A program made the position numbers and the translations under genes. Under the pieces are notes generated by a model. The model did no database searches and was not told the DNA's origin. It saw only the letters and a list, made by a program, of their open reading frames with translations. From positions 1-61,504 of the IMG/VR virus record IMGVR_UViG_3300022074_000039: a DNA stretch of 61,504 bases. One strand, given 5' to 3'. Each line of letters starts with the position of its first letter. Positions within the stretch are counted from its first letter, which is position 1. This stretch comes from a virus. This document shows positions 6,626-14,895 of the stretch, piece by piece.

Positions 6626-6752
6626 GCAAGTATTTAACTATTCCCCTGGGGACAGCAAGCGTAAGCGCCCAGGAGTACATGCCAAGACAAAGACGTCTAG
6701 CAACAAACAAAGCAAAAGCTACAAGAAGGCTTATCGCGGGCAGGGCCGTTAA
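6618..6752 (+). CDS. Conserved tiny basic phage protein (44 aa)
   Basis: Starts MPKQVFNYSPGDSKRKRPGV and continues HAKTKTSSNKQSKSYKKAYR to an end in GQGR. This RPGVHAK-KTS-NK-SK-YKK-YRGQGR pattern is a recurrent phage miniprotein of unknown role, often near structural genes. It overlaps the endolysin end and shares four bases (TTAA) with the stop of the convergent regulator. Confidence 0.75.
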   Translation: MPKQVFNYSPGDSKRKRPGVHAKTKTSSNKQSKSYKKAYRGQGR

Positions 6753-7168
6753 AGTGAGTTGTAGAAGCGCTGTACCGCTAGCCTGCCTTTCTGCGACATC
6801 GCATAACGAACTCTGTAGTTATATTTTGTTTCATCACGGAACAAATGATCTTCCATTGTTTGAGAAGGACTAAGCTTGTCGAAGTGCTTGTACAGATATC
6901 CAGCATTTACTAGCGGGTATATGATTCTATCCGACATGCTGTTCCTGTTTATCTGATAGTTTTCTGCTGCCCACGATATAGTAAAGAATTCTAGGTCGTA
7001 TGCGAACAGCAAAAAGTGCAGATACGATTTGGTTAAGTCTGGGTTAGAATCAATAAAGCTGTCTGTTGCCGATCTTAAGTTTTTGAGGTGGTTATGCTTG
7101 ACATATTTCTTGGGCATAAAAGAAACATCTCTGAACATCCTCTTCTTAGTAACTGTCGATTTCGGCAT
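6749..7168 (-). CDS. MarR/winged-helix-like transcriptional regulator
   Basis: A 139-residue protein whose centre reads as a winged helix-turn-helix: FLLFAYDLEFFTISWAAENY (helix), NRNSMSDRIIYPLVNAGYLY (recognition helix and turn) and a later strand pair ending in YRVRYAMSQKGRLAVQRF, the pattern of MarR/PadR-type regulators. It is transcribed opposite to the flanking genes and faces the 7209 gene across an imperfect 31-bp palindrome that covers the rightward promoter, so auto- and neighbour repression is a natural reading. Family assignment is by pattern only. Confidence 0.6.
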   Translation of the reverse strand: MPKSTVTKKRMFRDVSFMPKKYVKHNHLKNLRSATDSFIDSNPDLTKSYLHFLLFAYDLEFFTISWAAENYQINRNSMSDRIIYPLVNAGYLYKHFDKLSPSQTMEDHLFRDETKYNYRVRYAMSQKGRLAVQRFYNSL

Positions 7169-7177
7169 CTATGATAT

Positions 7178-7208
7178 GTTGTATATTTGATTCAAACGAA
7201 TTTACAAC
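7178..7208 (+). promoter_or_regulatory. Promoter TATATTTG inside a 31-bp operator-like palindrome
   Basis: TATATTTG at 7182-7189 lies 19 bases before the ATG at 7209. The surrounding 31 bases form an inverted repeat (GTTGTA...TACAAC outer ends; 12 of 15 positions match about the central C at 7193). It separates the divergent winged-helix regulator from the rightward operon. Confidence 0.6.
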
Positions 7209-7514
7209 ATGAGCCCTAGCGACACCCTCTTCTTTGCTGAAATGTATTCTCTAGTCAAGAAGATGGAGGAGACGATAGATGAGTTCGATATGAAGGATCG
7301 AACGATGGCATCAATCGTCATAGGCGTACTCGACTTAGACGCAATAGAATACGGAGAGACAGAGACAGAAATGAAGACCATGTACAGCTTTAACCTTCAA
7401 GACAGGGCAGAGCTAGAAACCGTAAAGTCGGTCATGGACAATGCGTACAAAGACGATGACGACGACGTCGATCTCGATGACTTCTTGGGAGGCTTGGGCA
7501 TATCCCTAAACTAA
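7209..7514 (+). CDS. Hypothetical protein with acidic tail (101 aa)
   Basis: Helical N-terminus (DTLFFAEMYSLVKKMEETID), a central AELETVKSVMDNAYKDDDDD stretch and a run of Asp residues near the C-terminus ending in FLGGLGISLN. Function not recognised. First gene of a tightly packed operon (one-base overlap with the next, TAATG) controlled by the palindromic promoter. Confidence 0.6.
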   Translation: MSPSDTLFFAEMYSLVKKMEETIDEFDMKDRTMASIVIGVLDLDAIEYGETETEMKTMYSFNLQDRAELETVKSVMDNAYKDDDDDVDLDDFLGGLGISLN

Positions 7515-7750
7515 TGGAAGGACTTATTAGAAAGATCGTGGTTGGTCTCGATCCTAAAAACGGCATGGCATATTATGTGGGCATGCGAGCAGGAAGCGGA
7601 GAGATATCTGCAATAGTGGAAGACGAAAGGCACCTGCATAAATTTGGTAAGCAGAGATATCTGATCTACATTGAGAACGAAGATGGAACTATGCTTTGGA
7701 AAAGCATAGATGAAATGTCTTGTATCCTTGAATTTGATCTAAACTTCTAA
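7514..7750 (+). CDS. Hypothetical protein (78 aa)
   Basis: A small alpha/beta protein (MEGLIRKIVVGLDPKNGMAY, later RYLIYIENEDGTMLWKSID). No family recognised. Coupled on both sides by TAATG junctions, so it is probably co-expressed with its neighbours. Confidence 0.6.
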   Translation: MEGLIRKIVVGLDPKNGMAYYVGMRAGSGEISAIVEDERHLHKFGKQRYLIYIENEDGTMLWKSIDEMSCILEFDLNF

Positions 7751-8061
7751 TGAATAGAAACAATCTTCTAACTGAAGGCAACGAGTTTCGACTCCCCAAC
7801 GGAAACCTTTACACTGGTCAGTACCATGTCCATATATCAAAAGGAGCTATGGTAGGGGCAAGGCATGTAAACGCGCCCCATGATCTGCTGACTCCAGTTA
7901 ATGAAACCGTAGCAGAAAAAGTATCTTCGATTCAAGAAGAGCTAACAGCTCAGCGTCAGCGTCAGTTAAATCTAGCAATAAATTCAAACAATCAAGCTTC
8001 TGCTCAATCGTCTTCCACCCCTCCTCCTTCTGGAGGAAGCAGTGGCGGTGGGGGCTACTAA
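7750..8061 (+). CDS. Conserved phage protein with YTGxYHxHxxxGAMVGA motif
   Basis: A 103-residue protein. Residues ~15-50 read GNLYTGQYHVHISKGAMVGA followed by RHVNAPHDLLTPV, a motif I know from many marine phage proteins near structural genes, with unknown function. The C-terminus is low-complexity Gln/Asn/Ser then a Gly/Ser-rich end (GGSSGGGGY). Probably virion-associated. Confidence 0.6.
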   Translation: MNRNNLLTEGNEFRLPNGNLYTGQYHVHISKGAMVGARHVNAPHDLLTPVNETVAEKVSSIQEELTAQRQRQLNLAINSNNQASAQSSSTPPPSGGSSGGGGY

Positions 8062-8071
8062 ATTTTAATTA

Positions 8072-8656
8072 ATGAAAACATTCAATTTGTTTATTGTCGA
8101 GTTAGAGAAGACAGTAAACGACACCATCACAACGTCTGGTGGTTTAGAGTTATACATAGACAATAGATTCAATGAGTTTGAAAACAGAGTTACAGAAGGC
8201 CCTGTCGTGGCTGTCCCGTTCAAGTACGAAACTTGCGTCGAGCCTGGCGACACGCTTTACTTCCATCACCTCGTGGTTGTCAACGAAGGTCAGCCACTTA
8301 CTGGTAATGATAATCACTACCTTGTCAGGTACGATGAAGACCACGCTATCAATAATCAAGCTATTGCTTTTAAAAGTAGCAGTACTGGGGCTATCTATCC
8401 TCTTGCGGGTTGGAGCCTTCTTGAACCCGTCGAAGAAGAGAAAGTTCAAAAATCGGAACTTATCGAAGTTGTCAAACTTAAGCAGAAACCAACAACAAGA
8501 GGTAGAGTCGCATTTACGTCTCCTGGGGTTGAAGCGCTAGGCTTGGAGGTTGGTGACGTAGTTGGCTTCAAAGAAAACAGAGACTATCGGATTAGGATAG
8601 ACGGCAAGGAATACTACAGAACCCGCACTGAAGACCTTATGTATGTTGAAAGATAA
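8072..8656 (+). CDS. Tandem GroES-like co-chaperonin
   Basis: A 194-residue protein with two GroES-like halves. The second (residues ~130-194) is the clearer: ALGLEVGDVVGFKENRDYRI, then RIDGKEYYRTRTEDLMYVER, the GroES signature of a GD-V-F loop, a KI-DG-EY strand and a final R-ED-M/I strand. The first half shows NRVTEGPVVAVPF, EPGDTLYFHHLVVV and YLVRYDEDHAI. Phage co-chaperonins such as T4 gp31 replace host GroES so that GroEL can fold the capsid protein; this protein likely serves that purpose. Normal GroES is about 95 residues, so this is a doubled or extended form. Confidence 0.75.
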   Translation: MKTFNLFIVELEKTVNDTITTSGGLELYIDNRFNEFENRVTEGPVVAVPFKYETCVEPGDTLYFHHLVVVNEGQPLTGNDNHYLVRYDEDHAINNQAIAFKSSSTGAIYPLAGWSLLEPVEEEKVQKSELIEVVKLKQKPTTRGRVAFTSPGVEALGLEVGDVVGFKENRDYRIRIDGKEYYRTRTEDLMYVER

Positions 8657-8666
8657 TTTATTTAAT

Positions 8667-8978
8667 ATGACCATGATGGCATCTAAAGAACGAGCAGCAG
8701 AACAACTAATGTCTACCCTAGAGCAACACGAATGTTTGATTGCTGATGGTTTTGACGAGGCTATAATAGGCATGAGTCACGGAGCTGTCCCCAAGGCCGT
8801 GTACGATATAGACCAGATTATCGACATCCTTTGTAGGGACGATGAGATGACTCGTGAAGACGCTATTGAGCACTTCGAGTTCAATATCGGGGGATCATAC
8901 GTTGGTGAAAAAACACCGCTCTTCGTTTATTGTAACGAGGGTGGATCTTACTGGATAGGTGATGAGCCGTTCGAATAA
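8667..8978 (+). CDS. Conserved phage protein of unknown function (103 aa)
   Basis: Reads MTMMASKERAAEQLMSTLEQ, then GFDEAIIGMSHGAVPKAVYD, IIDILCRDDEMTREDAIEHF and a final FNIGGSYVGEKTPLFV segment. This arrangement is known from many phage hypothetical proteins and may bind nucleotides or metals, but no role is established. An earlier in-frame ATG at 8643 overlaps the co-chaperonin gene by 14 bases and cannot be excluded as the start. Overlaps the next gene. Confidence 0.65.
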   Translation: MTMMASKERAAEQLMSTLEQHECLIADGFDEAIIGMSHGAVPKAVYDIDQIIDILCRDDEMTREDAIEHFEFNIGGSYVGEKTPLFVYCNEGGSYWIGDEPFE

Positions 8979-9255
8979 GTTCACTACGGTCAGCGCTGCT
9001 CGACGCCTTATGTCAAGCATGGAAGTAGCCATCAACAATATGATTGAAGAAATCAAAAAGCCTGTCGATCCAGAGGCTGGTGGGTCTGCTAGGAAGGCTG
9101 AGCTCCAATCGATTAAGCAAACAGCAATAGACTGCAAAGAACTTCTGGTAGAGCGCCAGAGATTAGAACAAATGGTTAAAGAGTTACAAGCAAATGGAGA
9201 AATCGAACAAGACAAAGACTACTCAGGAGGATTCGCAGAAAAATTCTCAAAGTAA
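8962..9255 (+). CDS. Helical protein before terminase; possible small terminase
   Basis: A 97-residue, almost wholly helical protein (AARRLMSSMEVAINNMIEEI, then KAELQSIKQTAIDCKELLVE and a coiled-coil-like LEQMVKELQ). Its length, helical content and place just upstream of the large terminase (with tRNAs and HNH between) fit a small terminase subunit, but no helix-turn-helix is obvious, so this remains inference. The ATG at 8962 is chosen over the GTG one codon before. Confidence 0.5.
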   Translation: MSRSNKFTTVSAARRLMSSMEVAINNMIEEIKKPVDPEAGGSARKAELQSIKQTAIDCKELLVERQRLEQMVKELQANGEIEQDKDYSGGFAEKFSK

Positions 9256-9336
9256 TCCTACTGGGTTGATATACTGGTGCGACTATGACTTTAAAAGTGA
9301 AAACACCGTATCTAGTAATTTGCGCGTAAACTTCAA

Positions 9337-9408
9337 GCTCTCTTAGCTCAGCGGTAGAGCAGCGAACTCATAATTCGTAGGCCATTGGTTCGAATCCAAT
9401 AGGGAGCA
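9337..9408 (+). tRNA. tRNA with CAT anticodon (Met/fMet or Ile2)
   Basis: Full cloverleaf: acceptor GCTCTCT/AGGGAGC (one G:T), D arm with GCTC...GAGC, anticodon stem GCGAA/TTCGT with loop CTCATAA (anticodon CAT at 9369-9371), T loop TTCGAAT, discriminator A at 9408. CCA is not encoded. Which amino acid (Met, initiator Met, or Ile with modified C34) cannot be decided from sequence alone. Confidence 0.92.
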
Positions 9409-9412
9409 CACG

Positions 9413-9757
9413 GTGCCATACAAAGACAAAAAAGATCAGGCTAATGCGGCAGCTAAACACTACCGAGAAAACAAGGGGAAAATAATCTCTAGAAGCTCTG
9501 CTAGAAACAAAAGGCAAAGAAAGAAAAACAAAGCATTTGTAGACCGAGTAAAAAGAATGTTTAACTGTGTGGACTGCGGGGAGTCAGATCCAGTAGTTCT
9601 TGATTTTGATCACGTAAAAGGGGAAAAGAAAAAAGCGATAGCTGATATGGTTTCTAACTACTACAGCATAAAAACAATAAAGGAAGAAATGAGGAAGTGT
9701 GAAATAAGATGTGCAAATTGTCATCGGAAAAAAACACATGAAAGAATGCACTCGTAG
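9413..9757 (+). CDS. HNH homing-type endonuclease between two tRNAs
   Basis: A 114-residue basic protein with a zinc-ribbon HNH motif: Cys52-x2-Cys55 (NCVDCGESD), the catalytic LDFDHVKG (Asp66-His67) and Cys100-x2-Cys103-His104 (RCANCHRKKTH). It nicks or cuts DNA and is typical of mobile phage endonucleases. The start is GTG at 9413, four bases after the first tRNA; the stop TAG lies inside the second tRNA acceptor stem. The insertion between tRNAs suggests tRNA-linked mobility. Confidence 0.88.
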   Translation: MPYKDKKDQANAAAKHYRENKGKIISRSSARNKRQRKKNKAFVDRVKRMFNCVDCGESDPVVLDFDHVKGEKKKAIADMVSNYYSIKTIKEEMRKCEIRCANCHRKKTHERMHS

Positions 9758-9821
9758 CTCAGTTGGATAGAGCATCTGCCTTCTAAGCAGACGGTCACAG
9801 GTTCGAATCCTGTCGGGTGTA
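9748..9821 (+). tRNA. tRNA-Arg (anticodon TCT)
   Basis: Acceptor GCACTCG/CGGGTGT (two G:T pairs), D arm GCTC...GAGC, anticodon stem TCTGC/GCAGA with loop CTTCTAA (anticodon TCT at 9782-9784, reads AGA), T loop TTCGAAT, discriminator A at 9821. AGA codons are common in these genes, so the tRNA may supplement host decoding. The first ten bases overlap the HNH coding end. Confidence 0.93.
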
Positions 9822-9834
9822 CAAATTAAATTCA

Positions 9835-11952
9835 ATGTCTGTACTTGTAGATATAGATGGCTATGAAACTAAAGGGATTAAGATCGACCCTAACGGCACA
9901 GAGGGAGGTCACTTCGAATCGAGTGGGCTACTTATTGTGCTACCAAAAAAACCGAAGCGATCTGAAATACTCTTCCATGAAGAGCCAAAGAAGTTGCAGC
10001 TGTGGAGACGCTTGCCTATGCCCGAAGAACTGCAAAGGATTCGAAGTATGGATGAGTGGTTCGAGAAACCTTCCGAGTTTCGGTCAAAGTTTCGTGTATA
10101 CATCGAGAAAGAGTTTCAACGCAGGAGGGACGGCGTTTGGTTTTACAACCATGGGGAGCCTACGTATATTACAGGGAGACACTATATGTTTTTACAGTGG
10201 TCTAAAATTGATATCGGATACCCATCATACCTTTCTTTCCAAAGAGAGATCTTTCTTCACATGGCCGCTTGCGAAGTTGATCCCCGTTGTTTCGGTCAGC
10301 TATATACTAAGTGTCGTCGTTCTGGCTACACTAATATATGCTCTGCTGTACTTGTTGACGAAGCTAGTCAAGTTAAAGACAAGCTTTTGGGCATTCAGTC
10401 AAAGACTGGTAAAGACGCTCAGGAAAACATCTTCATGAAAAAAGTGGTCTCTATTTTTAGAGGCTACCCCTTCTTCTTCAAACCTATCCAGGACGGTACC
10501 ACAAACCCCCGCATGGAGCTGGCTTTCCGTGAGCCGTCTAAACGAATCACGAAAAACAACAAGACGTCTTACCGAGGTGATGCATTGAACACAGTCATCA
10601 ACTGGAAGAACACTACAAACAACGCATACGACGGTGAGAAACTACATATCCTGTACCTCGACGAAGCGGGCAAATGGGAGAAGCCTACGGATATCCGTGA
10701 AGCGTGGAGGATAGAAAGAACCTGCTTGATTGTCGGTAAGAAGATTGTAGGGAAAGCCATAGTAGGGAGCACCGTAAACCCTATGGACAAGGGCGGTAAA
10801 GAGTACAAAGGTCTTTGGCATGACTCTGATCCAAACGAAAGAAATGCTAACGGTAGAACTAGGTCGGGCCTTTACAGGATATTTATTCCTGCTTACGAAG
10901 CCTTAGAAGGATTCTTTGATGAATATGGTAATCCTGTCATTGAGGACCCTGCCGAAAGCGTACACATACATGGTATAGATGGTGAGCTGATAGAGAGCGG
11001 AAGTAAGTCTTACTTAAAAAACGAAAGGAAATCTTTTAAGGATGACCCTTCAGAGCTGAACGAAATAACTAGACAGTTTCCCTTTACTGAGGACGAGGCC
11101 TTTAGAGACAGTATTGAAAGCAGTCTATTTAACATTGGGAAGATATATCAGCAGATAGAGCATAACGATGAGCTGTACCCCAACCCCGTAGTAACAGGAA
11201 ACTTCCTGTGGAAGGAAAAGGACAAAGAGGTTGTTTTTTCTCCAACGCCTAACGGTAGATTTAAGGTGTGTTGGATGCCAGACCCCCCAGACAGGAATAT
11301 TATAAGGTTAGAAAGGGGTAAGCCAGTTCCTCCGTTTCCAGAATATGGTTGCGGAGGTGTTGACTCTTACGATCTTGACGCCACAGTTGACAACCGAGGA
11401 TCAAAAGGTGCGCTTCACATGTACAATAAATTCAACATGAATCGCCCTGCTAATATGTTCGTCGTTGAGTACGCTTCTCGTCCAGATCTAGCTAGCATCT
11501 TTTACGAAGACGTCTTGATGTGTGCTTTCTTTTATGGCTATCCTCTCCTCATAGAGAACAACAAGTATGGCATCGCAAGGCATTTTGAGGCCAGGGGTTA
11601 TGACGGTTATCTTTTAGGTAGACCATCCCACCTTATGAGCAGGACAGCTCCTAATAACTCTGTAAAGACGAAAGGAATACCTTCTAACTCTCAAGACGTA
11701 ATTCAGTCTCACGCTCAATCTATTGAATCATTTATTCATAGTCATGTTGGAATCAATCACGAAACAGGAGAAGTAGGCACTATGTATTTTAATAGAACCT
11801 TAGAAGATTGGATAGGATTTAAGATAGATAAAAGAACAAAGTTTGACCTTACCATAAGTTCTGGTTTAGCATTGTTAGCTGCACAAAAAGCAAAACCTAA
11901 AAAAGAAAGCAACTTTAAGGAAAGGGTATTTTTCAGAAAATATAACGTCTAG
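9835..11952 (+). CDS. terL: Large terminase subunit
   Basis: A 705-residue DNA-packaging motor. The ATPase domain has a deviant Walker A (CRRSGYTN, residues ~160-167; Tyr replaces the usual Lys after Gly, with Arg residues before it as in other terminases) and a strong Walker B (ILYLDEAGKWE, ~272). The C-terminal RNase H-like nuclease begins near GCGGVDSYDLDA (about residue 510), with later acidic positions. It cuts concatemers and pumps DNA into proheads through the portal encoded next. A GTG frame extends six codons upstream into the tRNA, so the ATG at 9835 is preferred. Confidence 0.88.
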   Translation: MSVLVDIDGYETKGIKIDPNGTEGGHFESSGLLIVLPKKPKRSEILFHEEPKKLQLWRRLPMPEELQRIRSMDEWFEKPSEFRSKFRVYIEKEFQRRRDGVWFYNHGEPTYITGRHYMFLQWSKIDIGYPSYLSFQREIFLHMAACEVDPRCFGQLYTKCRRSGYTNICSAVLVDEASQVKDKLLGIQSKTGKDAQENIFMKKVVSIFRGYPFFFKPIQDGTTNPRMELAFREPSKRITKNNKTSYRGDALNTVINWKNTTNNAYDGEKLHILYLDEAGKWEKPTDIREAWRIERTCLIVGKKIVGKAIVGSTVNPMDKGGKEYKGLWHDSDPNERNANGRTRSGLYRIFIPAYEALEGFFDEYGNPVIEDPAESVHIHGIDGELIESGSKSYLKNERKSFKDDPSELNEITRQFPFTEDEAFRDSIESSLFNIGKIYQQIEHNDELYPNPVVTGNFLWKEKDKEVVFSPTPNGRFKVCWMPDPPDRNIIRLERGKPVPPFPEYGCGGVDSYDLDATVDNRGSKGALHMYNKFNMNRPANMFVVEYASRPDLASIFYEDVLMCAFFYGYPLLIENNKYGIARHFEARGYDGYLLGRPSHLMSRTAPNNSVKTKGIPSNSQDVIQSHAQSIESFIHSHVGINHETGEVGTMYFNRTLEDWIGFKIDKRTKFDLTISSGLALLAAQKAKPKKESNFKERVFFRKYNV

Positions 11953-11963
11953 CAGCGATTTCT

Positions 11964-11971
11964 TATATTTG
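11964..11971 (+). promoter_or_regulatory. Late-type -7 box TATATTTG
   Basis: TATATTTG between terminase and portal genes, 29 bases before the portal ATG. Identical octamer to those at 4303, 7182, 24941, 30565, 31462 and 32793. Confidence 0.55.
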
Positions 11972-12000
11972 CGAGATATCGAGTATAGTGCCAGAAAAAT

Positions 12001-14442
12001 ATGAATTATACAAACAAAAAAGGTAAGAGTTCTTTTCCCGATCCTCTGGCGAGCACGGAAGCTAAAAGCACAAAGGAGTACGGAATCGAGTATGCAAAAG
12101 CTGTTGAGTCTCAATGGGGTAAGATGGGCGCAACTAGCTCTTTGTTTGGCAGAAGAAACTTAGTATTTGATAGAAGTAGGGACTACGCAAACGGCACCCA
12201 AAGCACAGATATTTACAAAAAGCTGCTTAGATCTTTGAACCCTAACGATGGGGATGGCAGCTTGATGAATTTGGATTACACCCCAGTCCCTGTTCTTCCT
12301 AAGTTTGTTCGAGTTGTAGTAAATAAAATTCTCTCTAGGTCTCCGTATCCCAATTTAGAGGCTGTCGATCCGTTATCTTCTTCAGAGAAGAACAGAAAAA
12401 AAAGAAAGATAGAGCTTCAGATTCAGCAAAAAGAACAGCTGATGAAGCTCAAGCAAAGCACTGGTGTTGTCTTTGATATAGATCCAGATCAGCTTCCAGA
12501 TAGCGAGGAGGAGTCAGAGATCTTTATGGGCACAAACACCAAGACTGACGCGGAAATCGCCGCTCAGATTGGAACGAATCTAACTCTGTCTTGGAATAAC
12601 TTCGTTGACGGCACGTTTAGGAGATGCGTAAATGATCTTGTTGCTTTGGGCATGGCTGTCGTAAAAAGATCCAATGACCCTAACCAGGGCATTAAGACTG
12701 AGTACGTAGATCCTACTAGGTTTATACATAGTTATACAGAGGACCCCAACTTTGAAGATCTCATTTACGCTGGTCATGTAAAGACCATATCTATTCAGGA
12801 GCTGAAGAGGCTTGCTGGTCATGAGCTTGATGAAGACGATTTTAAAAAGATCGCTGAGTCCGCTAAGAACAGCTACGGTAATGACTCTGCTAGCTTGCAC
12901 AAAAGCTCTTACAACAAATCGCGTATGCGTCAGGAGTATGGGTATGATGAGTATATGGTTGACGTACTTGATTTTGAGTTCATCTCCGTTGATTGCATAC
13001 ACTTTGAAGAAAAAGAAAATCGTTTTGGTAACGTAAACTTCTTTATGAAGGGCTTTGATTATGAGCCGAAGCAGGGAAGCGTGTACCAGAGAACCCCACA
13101 CAAGATGGAGGTTGCAACGCTCTACGGCGGGAGTTACATCATGGGCGCTGGAAAGATATTCAACTATGGTATGTCAAATAACATCCCAAAGAATATTCAT
13201 GACCTGACTCGTTGCACTCTTTCTTATTCGGCTACTGCAACAAACATAAGTAACATGATGCCTAAGTCAATGGTGGATAGCTGCACTGGTTTTGCAGATA
13301 TGCTTCAGTTGACGCATCTTAAAATACAGCAGGCCATAGCTAAGGCAAAGCCTGACGGTTTGATTATTGACATCGAAGGTTTGGAAAACGTACAGCTCGG
13401 AAAGGGCGGTGAACTTCAGCCTTTGGATCTTCACGATATCTATGAGCAGACGGGTGTCTTCTACTACAGGAGCAAAAACCCAGAGGGTGGATTCCAGAAT
13501 CCTCCAGTAAGAGAAATCGGAAACAGCATTAGAAATATTAATGAGCTTATTGGGCTGTACAATCATTACTTGAGAATGATTCGTGACGCGACTGGCATCA
13601 ACGAAATGATGGATGCGTCTACTCCGAAAGGTGATACCCTGGTTGGTGTTCAGCAACAGGCGATCGCAGCTGGAAACAATGCCACTTATGATATCACAAA
13701 TTCTTCTATGATTCTTTTCAAAAAGGTCTGCTCAGATATCGTGAAGTGTTTGCAGATCTTACCCAAGGACTCTGTTATCTATTCGGCCTACGCCAATGCT
13801 GTAGGTAAAGAAAACATGGATGTTCTTGCTTCCTTCGACAGTTTACCTATGTACAACTTTGGCGTTCAGGTGGTGAAGGAGATGGAGGACAAGGATAGAG
13901 CATATCTTGAGCAAAACATACAGATGTCTATTCAGCAACAAGAACTAGACATAGAGGATGCAATTGCCATTAGGCAGTTGAAAGATGTGAATCAGGCAGA
14001 GAGGCTGCTTGTTGTTAGAAGAAAGAAGAGGATTGCTCAGAGACAACAAGTCGCAATGCAAAACTCTCAGCAGCAGGCTCAGATACAACAGGCTTCTGCA
14101 CAGGCTACTTCTCAGGCAAAGATGCAGGAGATGCAAGCGCAGGCTCAGATAGATGCTCAAAAGATGCAGCTAGAGGCGCAGCTTGAGTCTCAACTTGAAC
14201 AAATAAAACATCAGTTCAGAAAAGAGATTGAGATCATAAAGGCTCAGGCAATCTTAGGCGTTAGATCTGATGACCAGGAGTTCAAGGAAAAGCTAGAGGT
14301 TCTGAAAGAAGACAGAAAAGACGACAGGGTGAAGAAGCAAGCAGTAGAGCAAAGCAAGCTAATATCCCAAAGGAAAGGGTCTAGAGGTGAGATACAGGAT
14401 TCTCCCGTTGGCTTAGGTATAACAAATCAGTTGATGCAATAA
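12001..14442 (+). CDS. Portal protein
   Basis: An 813-residue protein directly after terminase. The central part has features typical of phage portals: a long DNA/clip-region helix set (MVDSCTGFADMLQLTHLKIQ), an NPPVREIGNSIRNINELIGL segment, a DATGINEMMDAS loop and a GDTLVGVQQQAIAAGNNATY helix. The C-terminal ~150 residues are a long Gln/Ala/Glu-rich coiled coil, likely the barrel helix or a scaffold-interacting tail. It forms the dodecameric ring for DNA entry. The next gene begins in the stop codon (TAATG). Confidence 0.82.
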   Translation: MNYTNKKGKSSFPDPLASTEAKSTKEYGIEYAKAVESQWGKMGATSSLFGRRNLVFDRSRDYANGTQSTDIYKKLLRSLNPNDGDGSLMNLDYTPVPVLPKFVRVVVNKILSRSPYPNLEAVDPLSSSEKNRKKRKIELQIQQKEQLMKLKQSTGVVFDIDPDQLPDSEEESEIFMGTNTKTDAEIAAQIGTNLTLSWNNFVDGTFRRCVNDLVALGMAVVKRSNDPNQGIKTEYVDPTRFIHSYTEDPNFEDLIYAGHVKTISIQELKRLAGHELDEDDFKKIAESAKNSYGNDSASLHKSSYNKSRMRQEYGYDEYMVDVLDFEFISVDCIHFEEKENRFGNVNFFMKGFDYEPKQGSVYQRTPHKMEVATLYGGSYIMGAGKIFNYGMSNNIPKNIHDLTRCTLSYSATATNISNMMPKSMVDSCTGFADMLQLTHLKIQQAIAKAKPDGLIIDIEGLENVQLGKGGELQPLDLHDIYEQTGVFYYRSKNPEGGFQNPPVREIGNSIRNINELIGLYNHYLRMIRDATGINEMMDASTPKGDTLVGVQQQAIAAGNNATYDITNSSMILFKKVCSDIVKCLQILPKDSVIYSAYANAVGKENMDVLASFDSLPMYNFGVQVVKEMEDKDRAYLEQNIQMSIQQQELDIEDAIAIRQLKDVNQAERLLVVRRKKRIAQRQQVAMQNSQQQAQIQQASAQATSQAKMQEMQAQAQIDAQKMQLEAQLESQLEQIKHQFRKEIEIIKAQAILGVRSDDQEFKEKLEVLKEDRKDDRVKKQAVEQSKLISQRKGSRGEIQDSPVGLGITNQLMQ

Positions 14443-14894
14443 TGGCAAGTAAGGTAAACTTAGACGTAGCAGAAAAACTAGACATCACCTGTAGAAGGGG
14501 TGATACTTTTTCTTTGACCTTGACTTTGAAAGATTCGAGCGGAACTGCTTTGCAGCTTAGTACTTTGGGATATGAGTTCTTGATGGATGTAAAGACGAAT
14601 AGCACTAAGGTGGTTGGTGGCATAAAGCAGCGCGATACGATAGCCTCTAGTAATAAGTCTGCATCTAAATCCGACGCTAAGTCTTTAACGCAGGCTCAAC
14701 AGGATCAGCTCTCTAATGCTTTTGTTTTTAGCGATGGGACTGACTCTGGAGTTGTTACTGTCACCGCTTCGGCTAGCGTTATGAGTCAGTTTCCTGTTGG
14801 AGTTTTTACATATGACATTCAACAAAATGTTGGAGGTGTTGTAACTACAATACTGCGTGGTTCATTTAGAGTAAAAGAAGATATATCGAACTGA
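14442..14894 (+). CDS. Baseplate/fibre-type beta protein (BppU N-terminal-like)
   Basis: A 150-residue strand-rich protein. Residues ~10-60 ([20 protein letters not shown] then a YEFLMDVKT strand) and the end ([20 protein letters not shown]) follow the pattern of immunoglobulin-like N-terminal domains of phage baseplate upper proteins. The genes after it encode fibres, so it could link fibres to the tail. Family match by pattern only. Confidence 0.55.
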   Translation: MASKVNLDVAEKLDITCRRGDTFSLTLTLKDSSGTALQLSTLGYEFLMDVKTNSTKVVGGIKQRDTIASSNKSASKSDAKSLTQAQQDQLSNAFVFSDGTDSGVVTVTASASVMSQFPVGVFTYDIQQNVGGVVTTILRGSFRVKEDISN

Positions 14895-14895
14895 T

